Assembly: GCF_002270355.1 (NCBI RefSeq)
Contig: NZ_NJFZ01000018.1
Location: forward strand, 36,085-100,084
Source: Flectobacillus sp. BAB-3569
GTDB taxonomy: Bacteria; Bacteroidota; Bacteroidia; Cytophagales; Spirosomataceae
Reading direction: 5' to 3'
DNA: 64,000 bases
The notes beneath the pieces were generated by a model. It was not told where the DNA came from, made no database searches, and saw only the letters and a list, made by a program, of their open reading frames with translations. The position numbers and the translations under genes were made by a program. This document shows positions 56,717-64,000 of the stretch, piece by piece. Position 1 is the first letter of the stretch; the number at the start of each line of letters is the position of its first letter.

Positions 56717-58624
56717 TTAGTTGCTTTTGATGACAACATTATCTACAAAAAATGCCGTTGGCGAACAAGGCTCATCTGCACCTTTGAGTGGCGGGTCATT
56801 GGTTTCGTTTGGTGTTTGGCGAGTTGGGAAGTTACGATAAGCACCCGTGCGTAGCGATAACCTTTCGATAGACTTCACAGCCTCCGCCAATTGTCCCTTT
56901 TCTAATACTTTCTTACCATTTATCAATAACGTATAGTGACCATAGGTATTCGACTCTGTCAAAATCTCGACTTTATACCATTGTCCTTTTTGATAAGTTG
57001 AAACTACCTTTTCGGTACTTCCATCAGTGGCGATGATTTGTCCATTTTCATCAAAACGTACTCTTACAGGACGATTACCAAATTGGTCGGTCAAATCTAT
57101 TTCGAGTCTTCCTGTATTGGTAGCATCTGCAAATATATCTAAACTAGTCTGTGCTTTGGTTCCTTCTTGGAATACTCGAATGGCACGAGCATAATCATAC
57201 AAATCGGTATCGGATAATTGTAGTGCTTTGCCTGTTCTGCTAGGCGCTTTTACTACCTCTATCGGTGCCCATTTTGGTGCATAAATATTCCAGTTTGGCA
57301 CAGCGCCTTCTAATGCCAAAGCATCAAAGTTATCCGAAACGATACCTTTTACTGCATATTGAATTGGCACAGGCGTACGACTCACCCATACGTCTTCTTT
57401 ATTGACGGTATAGGTCATCCACATATCATTACCCGGAGGATTACCATTTCCTTCTTCGATACCACGCATATAACAAGGGCCAAAATCTTTCCAGCGACCC
57501 GTAAATCTACGCACGGGCACTTCACCTTGAATCAATAACATATTATCAAACAAAACTCCGTCCTCGCCCGTCACCACGACCAATGGAAAACGATACTGCG
57601 TTTGTTCAATAGGGTTATAGCTAATTGCATAACGACCATCGTCTGTTTTTTGCCCCCATTGTTTTCCGCCCGACATCAAGAAAGTAGGTACTTTTACAGG
57701 TTCAGAAAAAGTTTTTCCTTCATCATCCGAAAGCGCTACTAAAGATTTTTTCCAAAGAGCTACCACTTTTCCATCTTTACGATGATAAAATGACAAGGCT
57801 TGTCCAGATTTGTTGCCATTGTAAAACCCATCCACGCCATGATCCTCATCATACCACTGAAAAGTCATCAATTTATCTTTTAGCAACGCATCACAGGCAG
57901 CGACAAAACCAGCATCCGTTGATTTTTTATAGAAAGGATACGAGGTATTACTTTCATTCCAGTTGGCTTCACTTTCATAACGTATAAAGTATATCGGTCC
58001 GTAAGAACCATCCTTGTAGGCTTCGCGCACCACGCGACCGATTCCCCCTTTTCCAAAAGGGTCATCAGTATGTCCATAAAAGGCAATTACCAACAAACGA
58101 CCATCAGGAGCCACATAAAATCCCATACGTTGGTGCATCATATAACCATGATAACCCGCAGGAATCTTCACGCCTTCGGGCGCTTTGTAAGGAGGAAACA
58201 CCACCTCTGGTTTCTCCCAATGACGACCATCTTTTGATTTTACAATTAAGGTCTGCCCAGGTGCAACGTGCTCATCTGCTGGATTACTCAAATACTGTTG
58301 ATAAAACGTATTATTCCAATAACAAAGATTAGAAGCATGGTTGTAGGTCCAGCCATAGCCATCGGCATATTCGGGATGGGTACGGTTAGCGCGCATCGTC
58401 TGGCGGTTTTCGGTACCGATAGCGTAACGCAAACGACCTTCGTGTACACTTGGATCAACGGTCTGACCGCCGATATAACGTACTGGTTCTGTGACACTTC
58501 CTGTTTGTGCCACGCCAGAACTGGCTAAACTAAACAGAATACAGGGAATAGAAATTATTTTTTTCAAAGTTTTAGAAACAATTTTAAGAGTGAAAATTGG
58601 GTAATTGAATGCTGATTCTCTCAA
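56717..58624 (-). CDS. Secreted sialidase-like (beta-propeller) protein with C-terminal lectin-like domain
   Basis: 635 residues. After a long signal region (cleavage near S-G-V-A-Q, residue 40) comes a sialidase/BNR-type propeller with Asp-box-like elements S-K-D-G-R-H-W-E-K-P and S-D-D-E-G-K-T-F-S-E-P. The C-terminal ~190 residues resemble a concanavalin/LamG-type sandwich (G-K-A-L-Q-L-S-D, G-Q-W-Y-K-V-E-I-L, F-F-V-D-N-V-V-I). It may be an exo-acting glycosidase on an unknown polysaccharide. Catalytic residues were not assigned. The only Met for the signal is Met1; a TTG near residue 20 is an alternative. Divergent AraC-type regulation is not present; the AraC gene lies upstream on the same strand. 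Confidence 0.72.
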   Translation of the reverse strand: MRESAFNYPIFTLKIVSKTLKKIISIPCILFSLASSGVAQTGSVTEPVRYIGGQTVDPSVHEGRLRYAIGTENRQTMRANRTHPEYADGYGWTYNHASNLCYWNNTFYQQYLSNPADEHVAPGQTLIVKSKDGRHWEKPEVVFPPYKAPEGVKIPAGYHGYMMHQRMGFYVAPDGRLLVIAFYGHTDDPFGKGGIGRVVREAYKDGSYGPIYFIRYESEANWNESNTSYPFYKKSTDAGFVAACDALLKDKLMTFQWYDEDHGVDGFYNGNKSGQALSFYHRKDGKVVALWKKSLVALSDDEGKTFSEPVKVPTFLMSGGKQWGQKTDDGRYAISYNPIEQTQYRFPLVVVTGEDGVLFDNMLLIQGEVPVRRFTGRWKDFGPCYMRGIEEGNGNPPGNDMWMTYTVNKEDVWVSRTPVPIQYAVKGIVSDNFDALALEGAVPNWNIYAPKWAPIEVVKAPSRTGKALQLSDTDLYDYARAIRVFQEGTKAQTSLDIFADATNTGRLEIDLTDQFGNRPVRVRFDENGQIIATDGSTEKVVSTYQKGQWYKVEILTESNTYGHYTLLINGKKVLEKGQLAEAVKSIERLSLRTGAYRNFPTRQTPNETNDPPLKGADEPCSPTAFFVDNVVIKSN

Positions 58625-58691
58625 ATTTAAGGGAAAAACCTATTTTTATACTCCAAGTCTATGGGGTAGTGTTAGGACAAAAAGCCTTTCT

Positions 58692-59540
58692 TTAAGTCGA
58701 ATTAGTTCGTTTTTTACGAAAAGCTGTCGGCGTTTTTCCTGTATATTTTCTGAACTGTTTACAAAAATGACTCTCATCTGTAAAGCCAAATTCGTCGGCT
58801 ATTTCGGTCAAAGAATGTTGGCTATATTGCAAACGGGCTTCTATCAAACTCATTTTGAGCTTGGTGATATATTGCTTCAATGGCTCGCCAGTATGTCTTT
58901 TGAAGAAAATACTGATATAGGCAGGTGAATAGTGAAAAACCTCAGCCAAATGCTCGATGGTAAGCAATGAAGGTTCATAAATATGTTGTTTGATATAGCG
59001 TAAAATCGCCTCTACAGAGTCATTGGTGGCTATTGGGGCGGCACTTTGTCCTAATAGATTCCTTGCCAAAATCACCATGATACTACGCATAAGATTATCA
59101 CGAATAATTTCAAAATATTGAGATTCTGGACGCTGATATTCACTTTCAAGCACATGAAGTAAATGATGAAGCTTTTGCTTTTCTGACAACTCATGTACAA
59201 TTGACCCTCTGCTTTGTGAGGAAGTATAAAGTAAAGAATCTACTATTTTTTGCCAAGTATTGCCCTCCTGCGTTGAGTGCTTCAAAAACGATTCATTAAA
59301 CCTGATAAAACAAAACTCCGTCAGCGTGGCTATCTCGAAATCATGGAAATCTTCAGGTCCCACCAAAAACACATCTCCTTCTGAGTAGTCATACGAATTG
59401 CCGTTGAGGTTATGTTGACCTTGTCCTTTTAGGATAAAAATAATCTCAAAATAGGTATGCTTGTGCACTGAATGCTCCCATTGAGTCGCCTCAAAATGAT
59501 AAATATTGAATGCAGTATGTAAAATATAGCGTTTCATCAA
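58692..59540 (-). CDS. AraC family regulator
   Basis: 282 residues. N-terminal cupin-like sensor (about 15-95) with H-S-V-H-K-H-T-Y-F-E-I-I-F-I-L-K-G and E-G-D-V-F-L-V-G-P. C-terminal AraC domain (about 180-280) with Y-S-P-A-Y-I-S-I-F-F-K-R and I-A-D-E-F-G-F-T-D-E-S-H-F-C-K-Q-F-R-K. It lies 67 bp upstream of the sialidase-like gene on the same strand and divergent from the Dabb gene, so either may be its target. Confidence 0.88.
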   Translation of the reverse strand: MMKRYILHTAFNIYHFEATQWEHSVHKHTYFEIIFILKGQGQHNLNGNSYDYSEGDVFLVGPEDFHDFEIATLTEFCFIRFNESFLKHSTQEGNTWQKIVDSLLYTSSQSRGSIVHELSEKQKLHHLLHVLESEYQRPESQYFEIIRDNLMRSIMVILARNLLGQSAAPIATNDSVEAILRYIKQHIYEPSLLTIEHLAEVFHYSPAYISIFFKRHTGEPLKQYITKLKMSLIEARLQYSQHSLTEIADEFGFTDESHFCKQFRKYTGKTPTAFRKKRTNST

Positions 59541-59769
59541 TCGTCAGGATATTTACTAATTATCTACCAAGATATAATGGATTTTTACCATTATCTAGAA
59601 AAAAACATTTGTAGTTTTGTATCTTCATTGATGTAATACAGTACAAAAAAATATGATAAACCACTTATAATCAAGACACAATACCATACAGAAATTATAA
59701 TCTATCCATAAAGAGCATAATGGAAATATACATATTATTAGCTCATCACTTCAAAACATTGATACAATC

Positions 59770-60171
59770 ATGAAAAAATTAGAAAGACGTTCATTCTTAA
59801 CCAAAGCAGCAGCAGCTTCTGCATTGACGGCCGTTGCGCTACCTTCGGAGGCAAAGCCAAAGAAAAAAATCTTTATCCATCATGTCTATTTTTGGTTGAA
59901 AAACCCATCGAGCGAGGCTGACAAAAACAAGCTTATCGAAGGACTAACAGGATTATCGAAAGTGCCAACCATTCGTTTTCATCACATTGGCACACCTGCA
60001 AGTACCAACCGTAGTGTTATCGAGCGAGGGTATTCGGTTTCGTGGATGCTATTTTTTGATAACTTAGAAGAAGAAGAAATCTATCAAAAACACCCCATTC
60101 ATCTCAAATTTGTGGAAGACTATTCACACCTTTGGGAGAAGGTAATTGTGTATGACTCTGAGCAGATTTAG
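59770..60171 (+). CDS. Dabb (stress-responsive alpha/beta barrel) protein with Tat-like signal
   Basis: 133 residues. The N-terminus L-E-R-R-S-F-L-T-K-A-A-A-A-S-A is Tat-like (twin Arg, then an Ala-rich stretch). The mature part is a small alpha/beta Dabb domain: F-I-H-H-V-Y-F-W-L-K (first strand), R-F-H-H-I-G-T-P and S-V-S-W-M-L-F-F-D-N-L-E. Such ferredoxin-like proteins are often dimeric and mostly of unknown function. Divergent from the AraC gene; followed by a strong hairpin. Confidence 0.82.
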   Translation: MKKLERRSFLTKAAAASALTAVALPSEAKPKKKIFIHHVYFWLKNPSSEADKNKLIEGLTGLSKVPTIRFHHIGTPASTNRSVIERGYSVSWMLFFDNLEEEEIYQKHPIHLKFVEDYSHLWEKVIVYDSEQI

Positions 60172-60212
60172 ACGAGAGGGTTGAGGGGTGAGGCATTAGG
60201 GGATTTGTGATA

Positions 60213-60260
60213 TAGCCACAAGCTTTCATAGGATGAACAATCTATAAAAGCTTGTGGCTA
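60213..60260 (+). terminator. Hairpin behind the Dabb gene
   Basis: 60213-60226 and 60247-60260 are perfect 14-base complements (TAGCCACAAGCTTT) with a 20-base loop, 42 bp after the stop. The T-tract is weak. Confidence 0.65.
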
Positions 60261-60350
60261 ATTTATGGATATGTTTTGAAATAATTAGTAAATCTATATC
60301 TTTGAAACATATTTAATAATAACCTCAAAAGCTTATTCTATATCTATCCT

Positions 60351-61106
60351 ATGCGCTCAAAACCTTTTTTATTCAATCTTTTAACTGGGTCATTTATACT
60401 AATTCTCCTTTGGAATTGTGGACCCCGAAAGAATGATACCATTAATACCAATACCGACACTTCAGTCAATCGTTCTTCTCAATCACTTGCTAAAATTCTA
60501 GCAACCCCTGATACAAACGAACATCAAATTCAATCTGGGATATTCACATTTACTTTTGAACCCTCTACTAAAAAAATCTACAATCAGTACCCTACAAAAT
60601 CTTTTATTATGCCAGATAGTTCTGGACTTCGCCAAGAGGGTTTGAACTGGTATGCATTGGATATGGAAGGCAAGGAAAAGCTTGTACTCTCTGGAAATGA
60701 TAATGAAGGGTTTGATAGTTTTGTCGTTTATGAGTGTTTAGGCTCTGTTAAAAATCTACCATATTGGGTTTTTAAGGTCAATTTTTATGAAGGAGGAATG
60801 TTTACTTTGGTCAATAAAAATTCGGGAGAAAAAATAGATTTAGTGAGCCCTCCCATTATATCACCAGACCAAAAGTGGCTTATAAGCGTATCTTCCGACT
60901 TAATCGCCGAATATGATTATAATGGTTTTGTATTACTAGAAATCAAAGATCAAAAAATAATTAAACGTGCAGAAGTTGCACTCAAAACCAAAGGAATAGA
61001 AGATGCCAAATGGATTAATAATAATACACTTTCCATCAAAGAAAACTATATTCAAAACGATGAAGAAGCCACAAGATATAGCATTCTGAGAATCAGAACT
61101 CAATGA
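60351..61106 (+). CDS. Lipoprotein of unknown function
   Basis: 251 residues with a lipoprotein signal (hydrophobic S-F-I-L-I-L-L-W-N-C-G, Cys23) and a Thr/Asn-rich linker. The mature domain is beta-rich, with repeated short patterns such as I-I-S-P-D-Q-K-W-L-I-S-V and E-D-A-K-W-I-N-N-N-T-L-S that look like WD40/TolB-type propeller blades, though the length allows only a partial propeller. No family is assigned. Confidence 0.65.
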   Translation: MRSKPFLFNLLTGSFILILLWNCGPRKNDTINTNTDTSVNRSSQSLAKILATPDTNEHQIQSGIFTFTFEPSTKKIYNQYPTKSFIMPDSSGLRQEGLNWYALDMEGKEKLVLSGNDNEGFDSFVVYECLGSVKNLPYWVFKVNFYEGGMFTLVNKNSGEKIDLVSPPIISPDQKWLISVSSDLIAEYDYNGFVLLEIKDQKIIKRAEVALKTKGIEDAKWINNNTLSIKENYIQNDEEATRYSILRIRTQ

Positions 61107-61197
61107 AGGTAGGTTATGCTAATTGCCAAACTATCATTAAATAATGGGTTAGTTGACTACCTGATATACATGTTAGTTCTAGATGGATAGTAATGTA

Positions 61198-61355
61198 CAA
61201 ACCGAAAAACGTTTTTTAACTTTAATAAAACATAATTTTTAAACAATACAAAAACTACGACAACTAAAAAGTATAACAAGAATAGTACAATAAAAAATTG
61301 GTAAAATTACAAAAAATACAAAAAGTACTACAAAACTTTCGTATATTTAGGAGTT
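61198..61355 (+). repeat. 158-bp direct repeat R1, in front of the DUF6584 gene
   Basis: Aligns without gaps to 62713-62870 with about 11 differences by eye. AT-rich, ending in ctttcgtatatttaggagtt. It precedes a gene in both cases, and its end contains TATATTTA, close to a -7 TAnnTTTG element, so it may carry a promoter. Confidence 0.85.
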
Positions 61356-61381
61356 CTGCGTCATTTTGAACAAACCGTGTA

Positions 61382-61923
61382 ATGGAAATGGATTTAAAAG
61401 AAAAGTTAGATAAAATAGATTTTGAGTTTGAAAACGGTTTACGTTTCAAAGCGACAAATAGACTACGAAATTTAATACAGGAAAATCCAAATGAAATTGA
61501 ATTGTGGAATAAACTTGCTGAATTTTATTATGAAAGTGGATTTTTAGATGCGGCAGGAAAATATTGGATATTAACAGAAACTACAGAAGAAAGAATTATT
61601 AAGTGTGTGGAAATTTATGAAAAATCCGTCAACTATTCTGGAAATCAAATTTTACAAGAAATAGTTTTTCGTGGTGACAAAACAAAACTATCAAAATTTG
61701 CTCAACAAAAACTAACAGATTTAGAATTAGACAGCGAAAAGAAAACAAAATATGTTCCGAAGTATAATCCTAAACAGAACATTCAAAAAAATATAACACT
61801 AAACAAATACAAACTTTTAAAGACAAACTAATAGGTAAATTTTTCTTCTTTGTATTCATTTTAATTGTAATTTCAGTTATAGTTGGATTTGTAACTATTA
61901 TAAAATGGATATTTGGAAATTAA
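61382..61923 (+). pseudogene. DUF6584 family protein with C-terminal TM; split by one base at an A7 run
   Basis: The open frame 61382-61831 gives a TPR-like helical domain: F-E-F-E-N-G-L-R-F-K-A-T-N-R-L-R, then W-N-K-L-A-E-F-Y-Y-E-S-G-F-L-D-A-A-G-K-Y, as in DUF6584 proteins. It ends abruptly after N-K-Y-K-L-L-K-T-N. In the next frame the DNA continues Q-T-F-K-D-K-L-I-G-K, a hydrophobic membrane helix and W-I-F-G-N-stop (61921-61923). One more base in the seven-A run at 61785-61791 gives a single 180-residue tail-anchored protein. Met1 or the Met at 61388 may be the start. It lies inside a cassette-like unit. Confidence 0.78.
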
Positions 61924-61945
61924 AAAACGAACGCACAACAGCCCC

Positions 61946-62092
61946 GCTAGTGCTGGTTTCCTAGCCAGTACTAACACAATCTAAGGATTCTAATCCTATT
62001 ATAAAAATCAACTCAATAGTTAAGTTTTGAAAAGATAACTTCTGGATAGAATCCAGAGAAAAATGGGTACTGGCTAGGAAGCCAGCACCAGC
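61946..62092. repeat. MITE-like palindromic element, copy G
   Basis: A full-length member, inverted relative to copies A-F: gctagtgctggtttcctagc at the left, ggctaggaagccagcaccag at the right, inner AGGATTCTAATCCT and TCTGGATAGAATCCAGA. It ends 4 bp before the first codon of the truncated recombinase and 7 bp after the complementary cassette boundary at 61929-61939. Confidence 0.85.
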
Positions 62093-62096
62093 GGGT

Positions 62097-62705
62097 GTGC
62101 TAAAACGTGAGAAATTCTTTTTTGAGATTCCACGCCCAAAGAAAAAGTTGATTTTACCTAACGTTTTGTCTATCAGTCAAGTAGAAAAGCTATTTTCACA
62201 ATTAGAAAACCTAAAACACAAGACTATGCTTTTTTTAGCCTATTCGGGCGGACTTAGAGTTAGCGAGGTAGTAAACCTAAAGATAAAAGACATTCATTCT
62301 GCAAGAATGGTTATTAATATCAAGGGAGCAAAAGGAAAAAAAGACAGAATGGTTGCCCTTTCTGAAGGTATACTTGAACTTTTAAGAAAATATTATATTG
62401 CCTACAAACCAACTTATTGGCTTTTTGAAGGTCAGTATAAAGACGAACCTTACAGTACTAGAAGTCTTCAGCAAATTTTCCACAGAGCCAAAAATGAAGC
62501 AAAAATAACACAAGATGTAACTTTCCATAGCTTAAGGCACAGTTATGCGACACACCTTCATGAGCGAGGAACAGATATTAAACTCATTCAAGAATTATTG
62601 GGACATAACGACCTTAAAACCACTTTACGTTACACACATGTAAGCACTCGAAAACTTGAAACTATTGTTAATCCTTTTGATCAATTAAAGATAAAAGATG
62701 AATAG
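62097..62705 (+). CDS. Tyrosine recombinase, N-terminal domain missing
   Basis: 202 residues from a GTG at 62097. It contains the whole catalytic domain: Arg in S-G-G-L-R-V-S-E-V, Lys in A-K-G-K-K-D-R, H-x-x-R in F-H-S-L-R-H-S-Y-A-T-H-L, the late His in L-L-G-H-N-D-L-K-T-T and the nucleophile in L-R-Y-T-H-V-S. The ~100-residue N-terminal core-binding domain is absent: the frame begins in the linker (K-R-E-K-F-F-F-E-I-P-R-P-K-K) right at MITE copy G. It is therefore probably a broken integrase, unless a catalytic-only enzyme is made. Confidence 0.85.
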   Translation: MLKREKFFFEIPRPKKKLILPNVLSISQVEKLFSQLENLKHKTMLFLAYSGGLRVSEVVNLKIKDIHSARMVINIKGAKGKKDRMVALSEGILELLRKYYIAYKPTYWLFEGQYKDEPYSTRSLQQIFHRAKNEAKITQDVTFHSLRHSYATHLHERGTDIKLIQELLGHNDLKTTLRYTHVSTRKLETIVNPFDQLKIKDE

Positions 62706-62712
62706 TGTTTTG

Positions 62713-62870
62713 CAAACCGAAAAACGTTTTTTAACTTCAATAAAACCTAATTTTTAAACAATACAAAAACTACGACAACTAAAAAATACGACAAGAATAG
62801 TACAATAGGAAATTGGTAAAGTTATAAAAAATACAAAAAATACTACAAACCTTTCGTATATTTAGGAGTT
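62713..62870 (+). repeat. 158-bp direct repeat R2, in front of the OB-fold-like gene
   Basis: The second copy of R1 (61198-61355), same length, about 93% identical by eye count. Together they flank a 1357-bp segment holding the DUF6584 gene, MITE copy G and the truncated recombinase. Confidence 0.85.
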
Positions 62871-63411
62871 AGCGGCTATTTTACCAGACAACGATAAAAA
62901 TGAAATATATAATAAAATGAGAATACTACTTTCAATTTTACTTTTAACATTATCGATGACAAACTTGCTTGGACAAAGTAATTCAACGACTACTAAACCA
63001 ACAGATAAATCTTTCCCGACAAATATTCAAGAAGGTAGCGAAAAAGAGCTTGATAAATTTGACGGTAAAATAGTGGCGTTTGACGGGACAATTGAGAAAA
63101 TTGAAAAAAGTAGAAATAATACACCATTTTACAAACTAAAAATTGCAGACGACAATTATTTATGGACAGTTTTGATGTTTAAAAATAAATCAAATAAAAT
63201 TGGTGATAAAGTCAGAGTTGTTGGATATTTAAGACCAAACGAACCAAATAAAGACGAGAAAAAATATTTAGACGGAAAATATATGGTAATTGCATTTGGA
63301 CTAATAGACTTTAATAAGTCAAATTTTTTATTTTTAGGTGGTGCAATACAACAAAAACAAGAATGGATAGATGGAAAAATACCAAGTGGGGAATAAAAAA
63401 CAGCCGCTAAC
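62868..63411. other. Cassette-like unit with complementary ends
   Basis: GTTAGCGGCT (62868-62877) at the front and AGCCGCTAAC (63402-63411) behind the gene are exact reverse complements 524 bp apart. The unit in front of MITE G has the same plan: GTTCTGCGTC (61353-61362) and GAACGCACAAC (61929-61939), one mismatch. Each pair starts right at the end of a 158-bp repeat and closes after the gene. Confidence 0.55.
62917..63396 (+). CDS. Exported OB-fold-like protein of unknown function
   Basis: 159 residues. Sec signal ending near N-L-L-G-Q. The mature part D-K-F-D-G-K-I-V-A-F-D-G-T-I-E-K-I, then Y-K-L-K-I-A-D-D-N-Y-L-W-T-V and G-D-K-V-R-V-V-G-Y-L-R-P, has the strand order of small OB-fold (nucleic-acid-binding-like or BOF) domains. 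No catalytic motif. It is carried in the cassette-like unit behind repeat R2, and a hairpin follows. Confidence 0.65.
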   Translation: MRILLSILLLTLSMTNLLGQSNSTTTKPTDKSFPTNIQEGSEKELDKFDGKIVAFDGTIEKIEKSRNNTPFYKLKIADDNYLWTVLMFKNKSNKIGDKVRVVGYLRPNEPNKDEKKYLDGKYMVIAFGLIDFNKSNFLFLGGAIQQKQEWIDGKIPSGE

Positions 63412-63468
63412 ACGAGTAGCTGTTGCACAACTCATTTTTCCTAAAATTTACTTACAGAATACACATCC

Positions 63469-63508
63469 AGACCTCTTTTAAAGCGATTTAAGAGAGGTCT
63501 GTTTTTTA
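63469..63508 (+). terminator. 14-bp hairpin with T-tract at the transposase end
   Basis: 63469-63482 and 63487-63500 pair over 14 bases (one wobble) around GCGA, followed on the plus strand by T6 (63502-63507). It lies just beyond the stop of the minus-strand transposase and downstream of the OB-fold-like gene. It may shield the element from read-through. Confidence 0.75.
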
Positions 63509-64000
63509 GTTTTTGCAAAATATCCTCAAATTTGAAACGCTTAAAATTGAGTTATTGATGAATACTGATACGCTTTTGAGAGAGGCATAAATTTCTCCTT
63601 CTGAAAGGGCAATAGCTTGGGCTAATATACTTGGTTTTTTCACAATGAAGCGTAGATATTTCTGCAAGTTGTAAACTAAACTTGCCATTAATACGTGTTT
63701 GTTGCTGGATTTGATACCTCGTGTGTTCACTCGTTTCATGTTCATAAAATTTACGAGTGTTCCTATCACGGGTTCGACGGTTTTACTTCGTATTCGTACC
63801 ATTCGCTTGGCATAAGACTTGTTTTGGGTAAGCTTTTCATGCATTCGGTCGTAATGCTCTTTGTGAATACTATTATCCACCTTCTGGTTCGCCAGCCCGG
63901 TTAAATTTTGTAGCTTTACCACAACATTGTTCTCTAAGTGGACAATCCTTGCAATCTGATTCACTACTTCGATAAGTACGTTTGGTATAGCCTTTACTAT
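63506..64000 (-). pseudogene. IS1182-type transposase, C-terminal part, frameshifted, runs off the window
   Basis: The frame 63964-63506 reads H-Y-D-R-M-H-E-K-L-T-Q-N, V-E-P-V-I-G-T-L-V-N-F-M-N-M-K-R-V-N-T-R-G-I and H-V-L-M-A-S-L-V-Y-N-L-Q-K-Y-L, the conserved end of IS1182-family DDE transposases, including the catalytic Glu context. Upstream, another frame gives S-D-C-K-D-C-P-L-R-E-Q-C-C-G-K-A-T-K-F (64000 to a stop at 63875-63873), the typical Cys motif of the family. One base too many, or two too few, between about 63873 and 63925 separates them. The N-terminus is outside the window, so the other end of the element is not seen. Confidence 0.8.

Noticed and set aside
58797..58812. Further TTTCGGTCA LytTR repeat
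   Set aside because: A single copy inside the coding region of the AraC gene without a phased partner.
61198..63411. Classical integron
   Set aside because: No IntI with its extra domain, and the boundary sequences do not match the RYYYAAC/GTTRRRY rule; only the general plan is similar.

Overview
The window looks like a chromosomal segment of a Bacteroidota bacterium, probably of the order Cytophagales. It is AT-rich and carries a SusC/SusD pair, LytS/LytTR two-component pairs and many small lipoproteins. Promoter-like elements match the Bacteroidota form (TTTG, then TAnnTTTG), and starts rarely have a clear Shine-Dalgarno. The genus is an inference; no rRNA or tRNA gene was seen.

Layout. 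1-0.8 kb: an edge-truncated lipoprotein. 1.2-6.0 kb: an arsenic operon on the minus strand (arsN1, LMW-phosphatase-type arsenate reductase, arsR, DUF6428 protein, acr3, MFS exporter) behind one palindromic operator that spans its promoter. 6.3-9.3 kb: a secreted GH3 glycosidase facing an AraC regulator. 9.8-16.4 kb: a first RND efflux operon. 16.5-21.8 kb: an accessory array of small secreted proteins and lipoproteins, one family present three times, most followed by a copy of a ~150-bp MITE-like palindromic element. 22.2-27.1 kb: a papain-like protease and a WD40-caspase protein that share an unusual TRNLTV motif. 27.3-28.6 kb: degraded short genes that resemble toxin/immunity remnants. 29.2-31.1 kb: a possible small RNA and a tightly overlapping four-gene operon ending in a metallophosphoesterase. 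31.3-36.4 kb: SusC/SusD. 37.0-38.7 kb: AraC regulator and an AhpD-like protein. 39.4-47.5 kb: a LytS/LytTR pair followed by a second RND operon, with LytTR-like repeats phased at 21 bp between them. 47.8-52.1 kb: an SH3-like secreted protein, kptA and katG. 52.4-55.4 kb: a DUF4097-histidine kinase fusion with its LytTR regulator. 55.6-61.1 kb: sterol desaturase-type hydroxylase, a sialidase-like secreted protein, AraC, a Dabb protein and a lipoprotein. 61.2-64.0 kb: a cassette-like area with two 158-bp direct repeats, a DUF6584 gene, a MITE copy abutting an N-terminally truncated tyrosine recombinase, an OB-fold-like protein and an edge-truncated IS1182-type transposase.

Two themes stand out. 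First, intergenic DNA is rich in dispersed palindromic repeats of several families. Second, at least seven short genes (arsR, a YwqK-like lipoprotein, two 27-28 kb genes, the SH3-like gene, the DUF6584 gene, the transposase) become intact if one base is added or removed, mostly inside an A/T homopolymer. This points to residual sequencing errors, pseudogenisation or slippage, and should be settled from reads before any functional claim.
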